Source: Microbacterium sp. UFMG61 (lineage in GTDB: Bacteria > Actinomycetota > Actinomycetes > Actinomycetales > Microbacteriaceae). From it: a DNA stretch of 64,000 bases. The translations under genes and the position numbers were made by a program. How positions within the stretch are numbered: the first letter of the stretch is position 1; every line of letters begins with the position of its first letter. The DNA lies in contig NZ_JACAFP010000007.1 in NCBI RefSeq assembly GCF_015354505.1, forward strand, positions 223,111-287,110, read 5' to 3'. Shown one piece after another: positions 16,901 to 29,689 of this stretch. The notes beneath the pieces were generated by a model. The model made no database searches and was not told where the DNA came from. It worked only from the letters and a program-made list of their open reading frames with translations.

Positions 16901-16928
16901 ACGCCGCGGGCCGTCACGCGCGCGGCGT
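16901..16928 (-). terminator. hairpin after yaaA
   Basis: ACGCCGCG at 16901-16908 pairs with CGCGGCGT at 16921-16928, six bases past the yaaA stop. Confidence 0.5.
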
Positions 16929-16934
16929 GCACCG

Positions 16935-17681
16935 TCATTCCGAGACGACGAGCTCCACCACGGCGTCCTCCGAGGTCTCCCTCAGGACGAAGCCCCGCTC
17001 GTGCGCCCACCTCAGAAGCGCACGGCGGGAGCGAACACGGGCACGATCTTCCGCGAGAGCCCGCACGAGCAGCCCCTTGGACTTCTTGTTGAAGTGGTTG
17101 AGCGCACGCCCGTGCTCGGTCACGACCCGCACATAGGCCGACGGCACCGACATCGGAACGGGTCCGAGGGCGACGTATGCCTCACTGCGCAGATCGAGCA
17201 CGAAGTCCGGTTCCTCGGCCGCGATCGCCGTGCTCGTCGCGCTCGACCAATGCCTGCGGAGCGCCTGAACGCCAGGCAACGAGACTCCCGCCGCGAGACG
17301 ATACGTCGGAATCGGGTCGAGTGCTCCGACCGGACCGAAGGGAGCCGAGTGAATCCAGACATGGCTCGAGAGCCACCGGCGCGAAGCGAGCGGGAGTGCA
17401 GCGGCATCGAGCGCGTCATACAGGACGCCCGTGTAGCGATCGACCGCCGGCATCGTGGCTGAGACAGCGAGGGCGCGATTGTGGGCGACGTCACCGGCCT
17501 GCTTGACGCTCAGCTTGAGCACCCGGCGAGCCGCCTCCTCGTCGGCGGCCAGCTCGATCAGGGCATTCACCACGACCTGACGTTCGGCGCGCAAGCCCGG
17601 GAGTGACAGCGCCTCCAGATCGAGAGGGGCACCGGCTCCGCCAGGCCGCTTCGTCTCGGAAGGTGGAAGCAGAATCTTCAT
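16935..17681 (-). CDS. yaaA: peroxide stress protein YaaA (DUF328)
   Basis: A 248-residue cytoplasmic protein of the YaaA family, which limits iron-driven oxidative damage; the biochemical activity is poorly defined. The family N-terminus LLPPSETKRPGG is intact. Other recognisable blocks are RYTGVLYDALD, IHSAPFGPVGALDPIPTYRL, DLRSEAYVALGPVP and the C-terminal NHFNKKSKGLLVRAL. The start is ATG 17681, preceded by GAGGTTCC. It lies just beyond the terminator of the ATP synthase operon on the same strand and so has its own promoter or depends on read-through. Confidence 0.9.
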   Translation of the reverse strand: MKILLPPSETKRPGGAGAPLDLEALSLPGLRAERQVVVNALIELAADEEAARRVLKLSVKQAGDVAHNRALAVSATMPAVDRYTGVLYDALDAAALPLASRRWLSSHVWIHSAPFGPVGALDPIPTYRLAAGVSLPGVQALRRHWSSATSTAIAAEEPDFVLDLRSEAYVALGPVPMSVPSAYVRVVTEHGRALNHFNKKSKGLLVRALAEDRARVRSRRALLRWAHERGFVLRETSEDAVVELVVSE

Positions 17682-17700
17682 GGAACCTCGGTCATACAGA

Positions 17701-17742
17701 CGCGTCCGCCTCGACACCCGGGAGGATGTCGAGGCGGACGCG
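17701..17742 (-). terminator. terminator of the ATP synthase operon
   Basis: CGCGTCCGCCTCGACA at 17701-17716 pairs perfectly with its complement at 17727-17742: a 16-bp stem around a 10-base loop, 14 bp after the atpC stop. It is one of the strongest hairpins in the window. Confidence 0.85.
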
Positions 17743-17756
17743 ATGAACTGAACTGC

Positions 17757-18017
17757 TCAGGCGATGAGAGCCGCGTTGCCTGCCACGATCGTCAGGACGT
17801 CGCTCTCCATGGAGAGGAAGCCGTCCTGTGCGTTGGCGAGCACCTTGGTGCCATCGGTCTGCGTGATGCGGACCTCGCCCTGGGCGAGGATCGCCAGCAC
17901 CGGCTCGTGACCGGTCATGAAGCCGATCTCACCCTCGACGGTCTTGGCGACCACGAGGCTCGCCTCTCCCGTCCAGACCTCCGCATCCGCGGAGACGAGG
18001 CTGACATGCAGCGCCAT
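17757..18017 (-). CDS. atpC: ATP synthase F1 epsilon subunit
   Basis: An 86-residue central-stalk subunit that couples c-ring rotation to the catalytic head. It opens with LHVSLVSADAEVWTGEASLVV and contains GEIGFMTGHEPVLAILAQGEV. It is the short actinobacterial form: the beta-sandwich is complete, while the C-terminal two-helix domain of longer homologues is missing. Start ATG 18017 lies two bases after the atpD stop. Confidence 0.95.
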   Translation of the reverse strand: MALHVSLVSADAEVWTGEASLVVAKTVEGEIGFMTGHEPVLAILAQGEVRITQTDGTKVLANAQDGFLSMESDVLTIVAGNAALIA

Positions 18018-18019
18018 GG

Positions 18020-19495
<1,476 letters not shown>

Positions 19496-20395
19496 CTATT
19501 TGCTCGACGAGAGTGCGTCGGCGCCGCCGACGATCTCCGCGATCTGCTGCGTGATCTCCGCCTGACGCGCGTTGTTGCGCAGACGGGTGTAGTCGGTGAT
19601 GAGCTTGTCGGCGTTGTCGCTGGCCGACTTCATCGCCTTCTGCGTCGCGGCCTGCTTGGCGGCAGACGACTGCAGGAGAGCGTTGAAGACGCGGCTCTGG
19701 ATGTACACCGGCAGGATCGCGTCGAGGACTGTCTCGGCATCCGGCTCGAACTCGTACAGCGGGTAGACGGCGCTACCTGCCTCGGAGTCATCGGCTTCCG
19801 CGATCTCCAGCGGAAGCAGACGCACGGATTCCGGCGACTGCGTCATCATGCTGACGAAGCGGTTGTACACGAGGTGGATCTCGTCGACGCCGCCCTCGTC
19901 GGCACCGCGCGAGAAGTCCTCGAGCAGCGTGGCCGAGATCTCCTCCGCCGTGTGGAACGACGGGGTGTCGGTGTCACCGGTCCACTCCGCAGCCGCCGCG
20001 ATGCGACGGAACTGGAAGTAGCCGACGGCCTTGCGGCCGACGAGATAGAACACCGGCTCCTTGCCCTGCCCACGAAGGAGCTCCGCAACCTCGAGGCCCT
20101 CACGGAGGATCTGCGAGTTGAAGGCTCCCGCGAGACCGCGGTCCGACGAGAAGATCACGACCGCGGAGCGGCGGATCGTCTCGGGCTCACGGGTGAGCGG
20201 GTGGTCGACGTTCGAGTGCGTCGCGACGGCGGACACGGCCCTCGTCACGGCTCGCGCGAAGGGGCTGGACGCCTTGACGCGTGCCATCGCCTTCTGGATG
20301 CGCGAAGCCGCGATGAGTTCCATCGCCTTCGTGATCTTCTTGGTCGTCTGAGCAGAAGAGATCTTCTGCTTGTAGACCCTGAGTTGAGCGCCCAT
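19496..20395 (-). CDS. atpG: ATP synthase F1 gamma subunit
   Basis: A 299-residue rotor shaft turning inside the alpha-beta hexamer. The N-terminal helix [32 protein letters not shown] and C-terminal helix [39 protein letters not shown] are the conserved coiled-coil ends (shown here as flanks of residues about 5-35 and 265-295). The central block [15 protein letters not shown] is also typical. Length is normal for actinobacteria. It sits 20 bp after atpA. Confidence 0.97.
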   Translation of the reverse strand: MGAQLRVYKQKISSAQTTKKITKAMELIAASRIQKAMARVKASSPFARAVTRAVSAVATHSNVDHPLTREPETIRRSAVVIFSSDRGLAGAFNSQILREGLEVAELLRGQGKEPVFYLVGRKAVGYFQFRRIAAAAEWTGDTDTPSFHTAEEISATLLEDFSRGADEGGVDEIHLVYNRFVSMMTQSPESVRLLPLEIAEADDSEAGSAVYPLYEFEPDAETVLDAILPVYIQSRVFNALLQSSAAKQAATQKAMKSASDNADKLITDYTRLRNNARQAEITQQIAEIVGGADALSSSK

Positions 20396-20415
20396 GAATT
20401 CAGTTCCTCACGCGA

Positions 20416-22056
20416 TTACGCGCGACGACCCTTGACGATCTTCTCCTGGTTGACGTCATCAGCCTCGGCTGCAGCGTGCTCCTCGTGACCGGGAGCGCCG
20501 ATGGCGTGTCCCTTGCCACCCTGGAACTCCAGGAGGAAAGCGTCGGTGTGCTTGTCGAGCTCAGCCACCGTGTCGTCGTCCAGGACGTTGGTCTCGCGCA
20601 GGGTGTCGAGGACCTTCGTGTTGCGACGGAGGTAGTCGAGCAGCTCGCGCTCGAAGCGCAGGACGTCGGAGACCTCGAGGGTGTCGAGCTTGCCCTTGGT
20701 TCCGGCCCAGATCGAGACGACCTGCTCCTCGACGGGGTACGGCGAGTACTGAGGCTGCTTGAGCAGCTCGGTCAGACGCGCACCACGCGAGAGCTGACGA
20801 CGCGAAGCCGCGTCGAGGTCGGACGCGAACATCGCGAAGGCCTCGAGCGAGCGGTACTGCGCGAGCTCGAGCTTCAACGTTCCGGAGACCTTCTTGATGG
20901 ACTTGACCTGAGCGTCACCACCGACTCGCGAGACCGAGATACCCACGTCGACAGCCGGACGCTGGTTCGCGTTGAAGAGGTCGGACTGCAGGAAGATCTG
21001 GCCGTCGGTGATCGAGATCACGTTGGTCGGGATGTACGCCGAGACGTCGTTCGCCTTGGTCTCGATGATCGGAAGACCGGTCATCGATCCCGCGCCGAGC
21101 TCGTCGGAGAGCTTCGCGCAACGCTCGAGCAGACGGGAGTGCAGGTAGAAGACGTCACCCGGGTATGCCTCGCGGCCCGGCGGACGACGCAGGAGCAGCG
21201 ACACGGCACGGTAGGCCTCGGCCTGCTTCGACAGGTCGTCGAAGATGATGAGGACGTGCTTGCCGCCGTACATCCAGTGCTGGCCGATGGCCGAACCGGT
21301 GTACGGAGCGAGGTACTTGAAACCTGCGGGGTCGGATGCCGGAGCGGCCACGATCGTGGTGTACTCCAGAGCGCCGGCCTCTTCGAGCGCGCCCTTCACC
21401 GAAGCGATGGTCGAGCCCTTCTGACCGATGGCGACGTAGATGCAGCGCACCTGCTTGTTGACGTCGCCCGACTCCCAGTTGGCCTTCTGGTTGATGATCG
21501 TGTCGATCGCGATGGCCGTCTTGCCGGTCTGGCGGTCGCCGATGATCAGCTGACGCTGGCCACGGCCGACGGGGATCATCGCGTCGATGGCCTTGATTCC
21601 GGTCTGCATCGGCTCGTGCACCGACTTGCGCTGCATGACGCCGGGCGCCTGAAGCTCGAGCTCGCGCACACCCTCGGTGGCGATGGAGCCGAGTCCGTCG
21701 ATCGGGTTTCCCAGCGGGTCGACGACGCGACCGAGGTAGCCGTCACCGACGGGAACCGAGAGGACCTCACCCGTACGGGTGACTTCCTGTCCGGCCTCGA
21801 CGCCGGTGAAGTCACCGAGCACGACCACACCGATCTGGTGCTCGTCGAGGTTGAGCGCGAGGCCCTTGGTGCCGTCGGCGAAGGCGACGAGCTCGTTCGC
21901 CATCACACCCGGCAGTCCCTCGACGTGGGCGATGCCGTCGGCGGCGTCGATGACGGTGCCGACCTCGGTCGCCGCTGCCCCAGTGGGCTCGTATGCTGCG
22001 GCGAAGTCCTTCAGCGCGTCACGGATGACGTCGGGGCTGATCGATAGTTCTGCCAT
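20416..22056 (-). CDS. atpA: ATP synthase F1 alpha subunit
   Basis: A 546-residue non-catalytic nucleotide-binding subunit of the F1 head. The P-loop is [13 protein letters not shown]; other blocks are [13 protein letters not shown] in the form [45 protein letters not shown] (signature region), and [13 protein letters not shown]. The C-terminal extension ([17 protein letters not shown] and onward) is acidic and typical of actinobacteria. ATG 22056 follows AAAGGGAAG. Confidence 0.98.
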   Translation of the reverse strand: MAELSISPDVIRDALKDFAAAYEPTGAAATEVGTVIDAADGIAHVEGLPGVMANELVAFADGTKGLALNLDEHQIGVVVLGDFTGVEAGQEVTRTGEVLSVPVGDGYLGRVVDPLGNPIDGLGSIATEGVRELELQAPGVMQRKSVHEPMQTGIKAIDAMIPVGRGQRQLIIGDRQTGKTAIAIDTIINQKANWESGDVNKQVRCIYVAIGQKGSTIASVKGALEEAGALEYTTIVAAPASDPAGFKYLAPYTGSAIGQHWMYGGKHVLIIFDDLSKQAEAYRAVSLLLRRPPGREAYPGDVFYLHSRLLERCAKLSDELGAGSMTGLPIIETKANDVSAYIPTNVISITDGQIFLQSDLFNANQRPAVDVGISVSRVGGDAQVKSIKKVSGTLKLELAQYRSLEAFAMFASDLDAASRRQLSRGARLTELLKQPQYSPYPVEEQVVSIWAGTKGKLDTLEVSDVLRFERELLDYLRRNTKVLDTLRETNVLDDDTVAELDKHTDAFLLEFQGGKGHAIGAPGHEEHAAAEADDVNQEKIVKGRRA

Positions 22057-22103
22057 TGTCTTCCCTTTGTATCTGGGTGCGCGGTTCCCCGCGCGAAGTC
22101 GTG

Positions 22104-22892
22104 TTAGCCGGCGAGCTTCTGGCGAAGATCGGCGAGACGGGCGGAGATGCTTCCGTCGATGACGTCATCGGCGATCTGCACGCGCAGGCCTCCGACGACT
22201 GCGGGGTCGAGGACCTCGTTGAGCGATACGGTTCCGTCATAGCGACGCGAGAGTGCGTCGCTCAGTCGCGTGCGCTGGGCGTCGGTGAGGGGCTTTGCCG
22301 TGTGGACCGTCGCCACCACCCGCTCGCCCTGGCTGGCGACGATGCGCGTGGCCCGGGAGAGCAGCTGACGAACCCGACGCTCGCGCGGACGGCTGACCAG
22401 AGAAGAGACGATCAGAGTCGTCGCTGCGCTGGCACCGCCGGCGAGAAGTCGCTCGACGAGACCGCCCTTGGCGTCCTGCTCGCCGAGCCGGCTCCCGAGC
22501 GCGAGCTCGAGCTCCGAGTTCGCGGCGACCACGCGGGAGAAGCCGAACAGCTCACCCTCGAGGTCTGCCGACGGCTCAGCAACCGCTGCGGCGCGGATCG
22601 CGAGTTCCTCGATGCCGTCGATCATCTCGGCGGCCGAGGACCAGCGCTCGGAGACGACGGTCTTCAGAAGGCCCTGGGCATTCTGAGAGAACCCGCCGAA
22701 CACCGCTGCGACGACGTTCTGTCGCGCCACGGCCGTGGCCGCGGGGTCGGCGAGCGCGCCGCTCAGCTGGGACGAATCGCCCACGGCACGGGCGGCTGCG
22801 AACAGCTCCTTCGCCGTGTCGAGTGTGATGTCCTTCGCTGCGGCAAGCGCCTGAGTGGATGCCGCGAGTGCCTGAGTGGACGCGCTGCCCAT
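22104..22892 (-). CDS. atpH: ATP synthase F1 delta subunit
   Basis: A 262-residue peripheral-stalk subunit linking the F1 head to subunit b. It is longer than the 175-180 residues of proteobacterial delta, as expected for many actinobacteria, where the N-terminal half is extended. The conserved C-terminal region has [32 protein letters not shown]. Its ATG overlaps the atpF stop by one base (TAATG), indicating translational coupling. Confidence 0.93.
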   Translation of the reverse strand: MGSASTQALAASTQALAAAKDITLDTAKELFAAARAVGDSSQLSGALADPAATAVARQNVVAAVFGGFSQNAQGLLKTVVSERWSSAAEMIDGIEELAIRAAAVAEPSADLEGELFGFSRVVAANSELELALGSRLGEQDAKGGLVERLLAGGASAATTLIVSSLVSRPRERRVRQLLSRATRIVASQGERVVATVHTAKPLTDAQRTRLSDALSRRYDGTVSLNEVLDPAVVGGLRVQIADDVIDGSISARLADLRQKLAG

Positions 22893-23446
22893 TACTGAGC
22901 CGCCTTCTCGGATGCCTCGAGGTCCGCGAGGAAGCGGTCCACGACAGCCGTCGCGCGTGCATCGTCGGAGAGCGTCTCGCCGACGACGCCACCGGCGAGG
23001 TCGATCGCGAGCGTTCCGACCTCGCTGCGCAGCGAGACGAGCGCGGTCTGGCGCTCGGCTTCGATCTGCGTGTGCGCGGTCGCCGTGATGCGAGCTGCCT
23101 CGCTCGAAGCGGTCTCCTTGGCCTCGGCGACGATCTTCTTGCCGTCCTCACGGGCGGCCTCACGGATCTCGCCGGCCTCGGTGCGCGCCTCGGCGAGCTG
23201 CCGGGTGTACTCCTCGAGTGCGGCCTCAGCCTGCTTCTGTGCCTCGTCGGCCTTGGCGATGTTGCCCTCGATCGCGGCGGACCGCTTGTCGAGCAGTGCC
23301 GTGAACTTCGGAAGGGCGACCTTCCACACGACGACCAGGATGACGAGGAACCACAGGCCCGACCAGATGATGTCGTACCACGCAGGGATCAGCGGGTTGT
23401 GTACTTCACCCTCTGCTGCGAGGTTCGTGACAAGAGCGTTCAGCAT
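22892..23446 (-). CDS. atpF: ATP synthase F0 b subunit
   Basis: A 184-residue peripheral-stalk subunit: one membrane helix (about residues 25-45, SGLWFLVILVVVWKVALPK) followed by a long charged, Ala-rich coiled coil (residues 50-150, with DEAQKQAEAALEEYTRQLAE). ATG 23446 is followed by a short periplasmic lead. The stop overlaps the atpH start. Confidence 0.95.
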   Translation of the reverse strand: MLNALVTNLAAEGEVHNPLIPAWYDIIWSGLWFLVILVVVWKVALPKFTALLDKRSAAIEGNIAKADEAQKQAEAALEEYTRQLAEARTEAGEIREAAREDGKKIVAEAKETASSEAARITATAHTQIEAERQTALVSLRSEVGTLAIDLAGGVVGETLSDDARATAVVDRFLADLEASEKAAQ

Positions 23447-23473
23447 CCTGTCTCCTTCAGAAGTCGGTTCGGA

Positions 23474-24552
<1,079 letters not shown>

Positions 24553-24698
24553 CAGGGTCGCAGCAAGATTGAACAGCGCGGGCTCCAGCTTCGGGGCACC
24601 GGTCAGAACCGGGGCGACGATGGTCGGTGTGCTTCAAGCGCAAGCGCTCGCGGGCGAGCGGCGGGCACGTCTCAACACTATCAGAATAAGAGGGTGCC

Positions 24699-25274
24699 CT
24701 AAGACCGCGGGGTCTCTTCGACGGGGCCTTCCGGGTCATGGGTCTCGGGGACGATGTGATGCCGCCCCGGAGCGCGGTCCTCGGGCACGACGGTGGGCAG
24801 CTCGACGCCGGGCGCACGATCGGTCGGCGCTTCGGTCGGCAGCGACGCGTCGCTCACATTCGGCAGCCGCATCCGCGTGATCACGATCACGTCGATCACG
24901 AGCGTCGCCACGACGCCCGTGACGATCGACAGGAAGAACACCATCGGCTCGATCCACGGCTGACCGCTCAGCACGATCATGATCACGACGAAGAGTCCGA
25001 CCTTGAGCAGCCAGCCGCCCAGCACGATCGCGAAGAACAGCTGCACATAGAGCGGGTCGCCGAACCAGCGGTTCGCGATCAGGATGCTGAGTGCCGTGAT
25101 GCCGAGGAACAGCATCGCGAGCACGACACCGAGCAGGCCGCTGATGAGGCCCTCTCCCCCTCCGACGAGAAGACCGATGGCACCGGCCACGAGCGCGAGG
25201 ATCACCATCGACACGGCCGACCAGATCAGGGTCTTCCGCAGGATCGGGTTGCTGGAAACGGGGCTCGGGCTCAC
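24699..25274 (-). CDS. atpI: AtpI-like membrane protein of the ATP synthase operon
   Basis: A 191-residue protein with four membrane helices (within residues 12-130), including LYVQLFFAIVLGGWLLKVGLFVVIM, and an acidic, Pro-rich C-terminal tail. It matches in position and topology the AtpI/Uncl assembly protein of F-type synthases; sequence conservation in this family is low. Its GTG start overlaps the wecA-like stop (GTGA), so the two are translationally coupled. Confidence 0.75.
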   Translation of the reverse strand: MSPSPVSSNPILRKTLIWSAVSMVILALVAGAIGLLVGGGEGLISGLLGVVLAMLFLGITALSILIANRWFGDPLYVQLFFAIVLGGWLLKVGLFVVIMIVLSGQPWIEPMVFFLSIVTGVVATLVIDVIVITRMRLPNVSDASLPTEAPTDRAPGVELPTVVPEDRAPGRHHIVPETHDPEGPVEETPRS

Positions 25275-26443
25275 GGGGACTCCACGGGTTTCGGGTCGGG
25301 TTCAGCAGACGCCGCGGTCTTCCGGCGGCGCGAGGGATTCAGGGTGATGACGAGGCACGCAGCGATGCCGACCACGCCGAAGGCCACGCCCGGCAGATAC
25401 TGCCCCGGCCAGTCCTCACGGGCGCCGACGTACATCAGCAGCACGGCGAGGGAGATGACCGCGGTCCAGGCGTAGAAGATGAGCACGGCGTCGCGGTCGC
25501 GGTGCCCGAGGTCGAGCATGCGGTGGTGGAGATGCTTGCGATCGGGCGAGAACGGGGACTTGCCCGCGTTCATGCGACGCAGGACCGCCAGACCGAAGTC
25601 GAGCAGCGGCAGGAGCACGACCAGGAGAGGGAGCAGGATCGGGATGAACGCACCCAGCAGCTGGGAGCGACCGAGGCGCTCGAGGTCGAGGGCCGACGGC
25701 TCGAGCTGACCGGTCACGGCGATCGCCGATGTCGCCATGAGCAGGCCGAGCACCAGCGCGCCGGAGTCGCCCATGAAGAGCTTCGCCGGGCTCCAGTTGA
25801 ACGGCAGGAAGCCGAGGCATGCTCCGATCAGCACGGCGGCCAGGAAGGACGCGAGGTTGAAGTAGCTCGAGGCGCCCGTGTCGCGCGTGAGGATGTACGA
25901 GTACGCGAAGAAGACACCGTTCGCGATCAGACAGACCCCGGCCACCAGACCGTCGAGGCCGTCGATGAAGTTCACGGCGTTCATGACGATGACGATCGCG
26001 AACATCGTGATCGTGATGCTCAGCCAGCTCGAGAAGACGATGAGGTCGCCGAACGGTAGCGACAGGATCTGCAGTCCGCCCCCCACGGTGATGATGCCGG
26101 CGGCCAGGAACTGGGCGCCGAGCTTGATCATCCAGTCGAGGTCCCACAGATCGTCGACCACCCCGATCACCGCGATCAGCAGAGCAGCGGCGAGGATCGA
26201 CCACATCGTCTGCGGCGGCATCCAGATCGTCGCGAAGAAGGGGTTCGCGGCGGAGACCGCCATCGTGATGGCGATGCCCAGGAAGATCGCCACCCCGCCG
26301 AGGCGGGGCGTCGGAGTCGTGTGGACGTCGCGCTCGCGAATGCTCGGATAGAGCTTGAAACGGAGGCTCAGCTTCCAGACCGCCCAGGTCAGCGCGAACG
26401 TGATCGCGGCGGTGATGATGACGGTGAAGAGATACTGCTTCAC
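25271..26443 (-). CDS. WecA-like undecaprenyl-phosphate sugar-1-phosphate transferase
   Basis: A 390-residue polytopic enzyme of the MraY/WecA family that loads a sugar-1-phosphate (usually GlcNAc-1-P) onto decaprenyl or undecaprenyl phosphate, starting a wall glycopolymer. About eleven membrane helices are present. Catalytic blocks are HTTPTPRLGGVAIF, GVVDDLWDLDW (two Asp), NAVNFIDGLDGLVAG, KLFMGDSGALVLG and the C-terminal SPDRKHLHHRMLDLGH. The start GTG 26443 overlaps the sua5 stop, and its own stop overlaps atpI. In actinobacteria this gene commonly lies between sua5 and atpI. Confidence 0.92.
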   Translation of the reverse strand: MKQYLFTVIITAAITFALTWAVWKLSLRFKLYPSIRERDVHTTPTPRLGGVAIFLGIAITMAVSAANPFFATIWMPPQTMWSILAAALLIAVIGVVDDLWDLDWMIKLGAQFLAAGIITVGGGLQILSLPFGDLIVFSSWLSITITMFAIVIVMNAVNFIDGLDGLVAGVCLIANGVFFAYSYILTRDTGASSYFNLASFLAAVLIGACLGFLPFNWSPAKLFMGDSGALVLGLLMATSAIAVTGQLEPSALDLERLGRSQLLGAFIPILLPLLVVLLPLLDFGLAVLRRMNAGKSPFSPDRKHLHHRMLDLGHRDRDAVLIFYAWTAVISLAVLLMYVGAREDWPGQYLPGVAFGVVGIAACLVITLNPSRRRKTAASAEPDPKPVESP

Positions 26444-27147
26444 GAATCCCCGTCCGCGTCCTCCTGTGCCGGAGCCGGCTCGAGCAGGTCTCCGAGCACC
26501 TCTTCGAGACGCTCGCGGCTGATCGCTCCTTCGCGGAGCACCCGCACCGTACCGGTGCGGGGGTCGGGTGCACGCGCCACGAGCGAGGTCGCGTCGACGA
26601 TGGTCGAGGCGATTCCGGTCTCGCTGACGCCGTCGGCCAGGTAGACCGAGACGCTGTCGCCGAGCATCCGCTCCGCGTCTTCGGCGGACGTCGCGGCGTC
26701 GAGACCGGTGAGGTTGGCGCTCGAGACCGCGAGCGGGCCGGTCTCGGCGAGCAACTCCAGCGCGACCCGCCCCTCGGGCATGCGCACGGCGACGGTGCCC
26801 AGAGTGTCTCCGAGGTCCCATGCGAGCGAGGGCTGCGCAGGCAGGACGATCGTCAGACCACCGGGCCAGAACGCGTCGACGAGACGGCGCACGGGCTCGG
26901 GCACGGACTCGGCGAGAGCCTCGAGCGTCTCGACCGAGCCGATCAGCACAGGCGGCGGCTGGTTGCGGCCTCGCCCCTTGGCGTCGAGCAGCCGCTGCAC
27001 GGCCTGCGGGGAGAACGCGTCGGCAGCGACCCCGTAGACGGTGTCGGTGGGCATGACGATGAGTTCGCCGCGACTGATGGCCTGGCGCGCGTGACGCATT
27101 CCGGCGAGGAGCTGACCGTCGTCGCCGCAATCGAAGATGGAGGACAT
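26440..27147 (-). CDS. L-threonylcarbamoyladenylate synthase (Sua5/YrdC family)
   Basis: A 235-residue enzyme making threonylcarbamoyl-AMP from threonine, bicarbonate and ATP for the t6A modification of ANN-decoding tRNAs. Family blocks are GELIVMPTDTVYGVAADAF, AKGRGRNQPPPVLI, FWPGGLTIVLP, VAVRMPEG and GPLAVSSANLTG. Only the YrdC domain is present; there is no C-terminal Sua5 domain. ATG 27147 lies 50 bp after prmC, and its stop overlaps the next gene. Confidence 0.93.
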   Translation of the reverse strand: MSSIFDCGDDGQLLAGMRHARQAISRGELIVMPTDTVYGVAADAFSPQAVQRLLDAKGRGRNQPPPVLIGSVETLEALAESVPEPVRRLVDAFWPGGLTIVLPAQPSLAWDLGDTLGTVAVRMPEGRVALELLAETGPLAVSSANLTGLDAATSAEDAERMLGDSVSVYLADGVSETGIASTIVDATSLVARAPDPRTGTVRVLREGAISRERLEEVLGDLLEPAPAQEDADGDS

Positions 27148-27197
27148 GACGACTCGATTCTAGCCGGGGTCTGCCTGGGCACTCGGTGACGGCGCGA

Positions 27198-28058
27198 TCA
27201 GGGGCGGAGCGCAGTCGTCGCGCGGTCGCGCAGGGTCAGATCGCGATGCGTCGCGGCGGCCCGCCACCCGTCGCGGGTGAGGATGCTGCGGATCTCCTCC
27301 CCCTGAAGCTCGCCGTGCTCGATGACCAGCAGACCCCCCGGTCGCAGCAGCTCGAGTGCACGCACGCTCAGCACACGGACGATGTCGAGACCGTCCTCTC
27401 CCCCGTAGAGCGCCATCGCGGGATCGAAGAGACGGACCTCGGGGTCGCGCGGGATCGCCGCGTCGGGGACGTACGGCGGGTTGGAGATCACGACCGAGAC
27501 CGTGCCGTCGAGGTCGCGGAACGCGTGCGCGAGGTCCTCGTTCACCAGGGTCAGGTTCGTCACCCCCTCTGTGTTGCGGCGCGCCCAACGGTAGGCGTCG
27601 GGCGAGAGCTCCGTCGCGAACACACGGGCATGCGGAACCTCTGTCGCCATCGCGAGCGCGATGGCTCCGCTCCCGGTGCCGAGGTCGACCGCGACAGGTT
27701 CCGGCTCAGGCGCGTTCAGGAGTGCATCGATCGCGAACTGCACGACCGTCTCGGTCTCGGGTCGCGGCACGAACACCCCGGGGCCGACGGCCAGCTCGAG
27801 GTGCCGGAACGGCGCCGTCCCCGTGATGTGCTGCAGGGGTTCCCGCGCCGCGCGACGCACCACGAGAGCGTTCAGCGCCTCCTGCTCGGAATCGCCGGCC
27901 ACGTCGCCGCGGATGATCGCCGCCTGCACCTCACCGCGCCGGGCTCCACGCACATGCCCCACCAGCAGCTCCGCATCGACGAGCGGATCGGGGACCCCCG
28001 CCTCGGCCAGTCGCTGGGCGGCGGCGTGGACGAGGGACGCGAGGGTGGTCTCTGGCAT
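27198..28058 (-). CDS. prmC: release factor glutamine methyltransferase
   Basis: A 286-residue S-adenosylmethionine-dependent enzyme that methylates the GGQ glutamine of peptide release factors. The SAM site is [17 protein letters not shown] and the catalytic NPPY motif is in [15 protein letters not shown]. It is the first gene of the run leading into the ATP synthase operon. In related genomes it directly follows prfA; here 6 kb of other genes intervene. It is divergent from cysK across 99 bp. Confidence 0.94.
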   Translation of the reverse strand: MPETTLASLVHAAAQRLAEAGVPDPLVDAELLVGHVRGARRGEVQAAIIRGDVAGDSEQEALNALVVRRAAREPLQHITGTAPFRHLELAVGPGVFVPRPETETVVQFAIDALLNAPEPEPVAVDLGTGSGAIALAMATEVPHARVFATELSPDAYRWARRNTEGVTNLTLVNEDLAHAFRDLDGTVSVVISNPPYVPDAAIPRDPEVRLFDPAMALYGGEDGLDIVRVLSVRALELLRPGGLLVIEHGELQGEEIRSILTRDGWRAAATHRDLTLRDRATTALRP

Positions 28059-28157
28059 GTGCTCCAGCGTAGAGCCGGAACGGTGTCACAATGCCCGACG
28101 CCCGGGGTGGCTCACCTAGGCTGGACCCGCAGTCCCCCACCACAGGAAGGCCTTCAC

Positions 28158-29096
28158 ATGTCCGGCATCCACCCCGACATCACCACCGCTTTCGGCAACA
28201 CCCCCCTCGTTCGTCTGAACCGCGTCACCGAGGGCCTGGGCGCCACGGTGCTCGCCAAGCTGGAGTTCTACAACCCGGCCTCGAGCGTCAAGGACCGGCT
28301 CGGCATCGCGATCGTCGACGCGGCGGAGGCGTCCGGCGAGTTGAAGCCCGGGGGCACGATCGTCGAGGCGACGAGCGGCAACACCGGTATCGCTCTGGCG
28401 ATGGTCGGCGCGGCACGCGGCTACAACGTGATCCTCACGATGCCCGCATCGATGTCGAAGGAGCGACGCATGCTCCTCAAGGCATTCGGCGCCGAGCTCG
28501 TGCTCACCGACCCCACGAAGGGCATGACGCACGCGGTCGCCGAGGCCGAGGCCATCGCGGCCCGGACGCCGGGTGCCGTGCTGGCGAAGCAGTTCGCCAA
28601 CGAGGCGAACCCCGCGATCCACCGCCGGACCACGGCTGAGGAGATCCTCCGTGACACGGAGGGCTCCGTCGACTATCTCGTCGCCGGCATCGGTACCGGC
28701 GGCACCATCACCGGGGTCGGCCAGGTCCTGAAGGAACGCGTACCCGGCGTGCAGATCGTCGCCGTCGAGCCCAAGGACTCCCCCATCCTGACCGAGGGGC
28801 ACCCCGGACCGCACAAGATCCAGGGAATCGGGCCGAACTTCGTGCCGCCCATCCTCGACCGCGACGTCCTCGACGAGGTCATCGACGTCACATTCGACGA
28901 TGCCATCCGTGTCGCACGGGAGACGGCGAGCAAAGAGGGCATTCTCGTGGGCATGTCGAGCGGTGCCGCGATCTGGGCGGCACTGCAGGTCGCGCAGCGC
29001 CCGGAGGCCGCAGGCAAGACAATCGTCGTGATCATCCCCTCGTTCGGCGAGCGATACCTGTCGACCGCGCTGTACGAGCACCTGCGCGAAGCCTGA
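28158..29096 (+). CDS. cysK: cysteine synthase A
   Basis: A 312-residue PLP-dependent O-acetylserine sulfhydrylase, the last step of cysteine synthesis. The PLP lysine is in [14 protein letters not shown]; other blocks are [20 protein letters not shown], the phosphate-binding loop [23 protein letters not shown] and GMSSGAA. ATG 28158 has a good AGGAAGG site. It is followed nine bases later by cysE, whose product supplies O-acetylserine and can bind CysK in the cysteine synthase complex. Confidence 0.97.
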   Translation: MSGIHPDITTAFGNTPLVRLNRVTEGLGATVLAKLEFYNPASSVKDRLGIAIVDAAEASGELKPGGTIVEATSGNTGIALAMVGAARGYNVILTMPASMSKERRMLLKAFGAELVLTDPTKGMTHAVAEAEAIAARTPGAVLAKQFANEANPAIHRRTTAEEILRDTEGSVDYLVAGIGTGGTITGVGQVLKERVPGVQIVAVEPKDSPILTEGHPGPHKIQGIGPNFVPPILDRDVLDEVIDVTFDDAIRVARETASKEGILVGMSSGAAIWAALQVAQRPEAAGKTIVVIIPSFGERYLSTALYEHLREA

Positions 29097-29104
29097 TCCG
29101 TCGG

Positions 29105-29674
29105 ATGGGCATGATCGGCCGAATGCGCGAGGACATCGCGGCAGCACGCCTTCGCGACCCCGCCGCGCGCAGCGCCGCGGAGCTGGCGCTGCTCTATCCC
29201 GGCCTCCACGCGATCTGGGCGCATCGCGTCTCGCACGCGCTCTGGCGCCGTCGGCTCCGCCTGCTGGCTCGCGCGACGTCACAGGTCTCGCGCTGGTTGA
29301 CCGGGATCGAGATCCACCCCGGCGCGCGGATCGGTCGGCGATTCTTCATCGACCACGGCATGGGCGTGGTCGTCGGCGAGACCGCCGAGATCGGCGACGA
29401 CGTCATGCTCTATCACGGAGTCACACTCGGCGGCCGCACCCGCGACCACGGTAAAAGGCACCCCACCCTCCACGACGGCGTCGCCGTGGGGGCGGGAGCG
29501 AAGATCCTCGGACCCATCACCATCGGCGCCGGTTCCGTGGTGGGCGCGAACGCCGTCGTGACGCGCGATGCGCCGGCCGACAGCATCCTGGTCGGCATCC
29601 CCGCGAAGGCGCGGACACGCGTTCTCGGCGAGGACACCAAGGCCGTGCTCACCGCACCTGAGTACTCGATCTGA
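29105..29674 (+). CDS. cysE: serine O-acetyltransferase
   Basis: A 189-residue short-form (EpsC/CysE) enzyme making O-acetylserine from serine and acetyl-CoA. A helical N-terminus precedes a left-handed beta-helix of hexapeptide repeats, with [43 protein letters not shown] as its core (residues about 68-110). The C-terminus ends APEYSI; an Ile end is typical for docking into CysK. The start is ATG 29105, with ATG 29111 also possible. It is co-transcribed with cysK. Confidence 0.95.
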   Translation: MGMIGRMREDIAAARLRDPAARSAAELALLYPGLHAIWAHRVSHALWRRRLRLLARATSQVSRWLTGIEIHPGARIGRRFFIDHGMGVVVGETAEIGDDVMLYHGVTLGGRTRDHGKRHPTLHDGVAVGAGAKILGPITIGAGSVVGANAVVTRDAPADSILVGIPAKARTRVLGEDTKAVLTAPEYSI

Positions 29675-29689
29675 GGCCTCGAGCGTCTG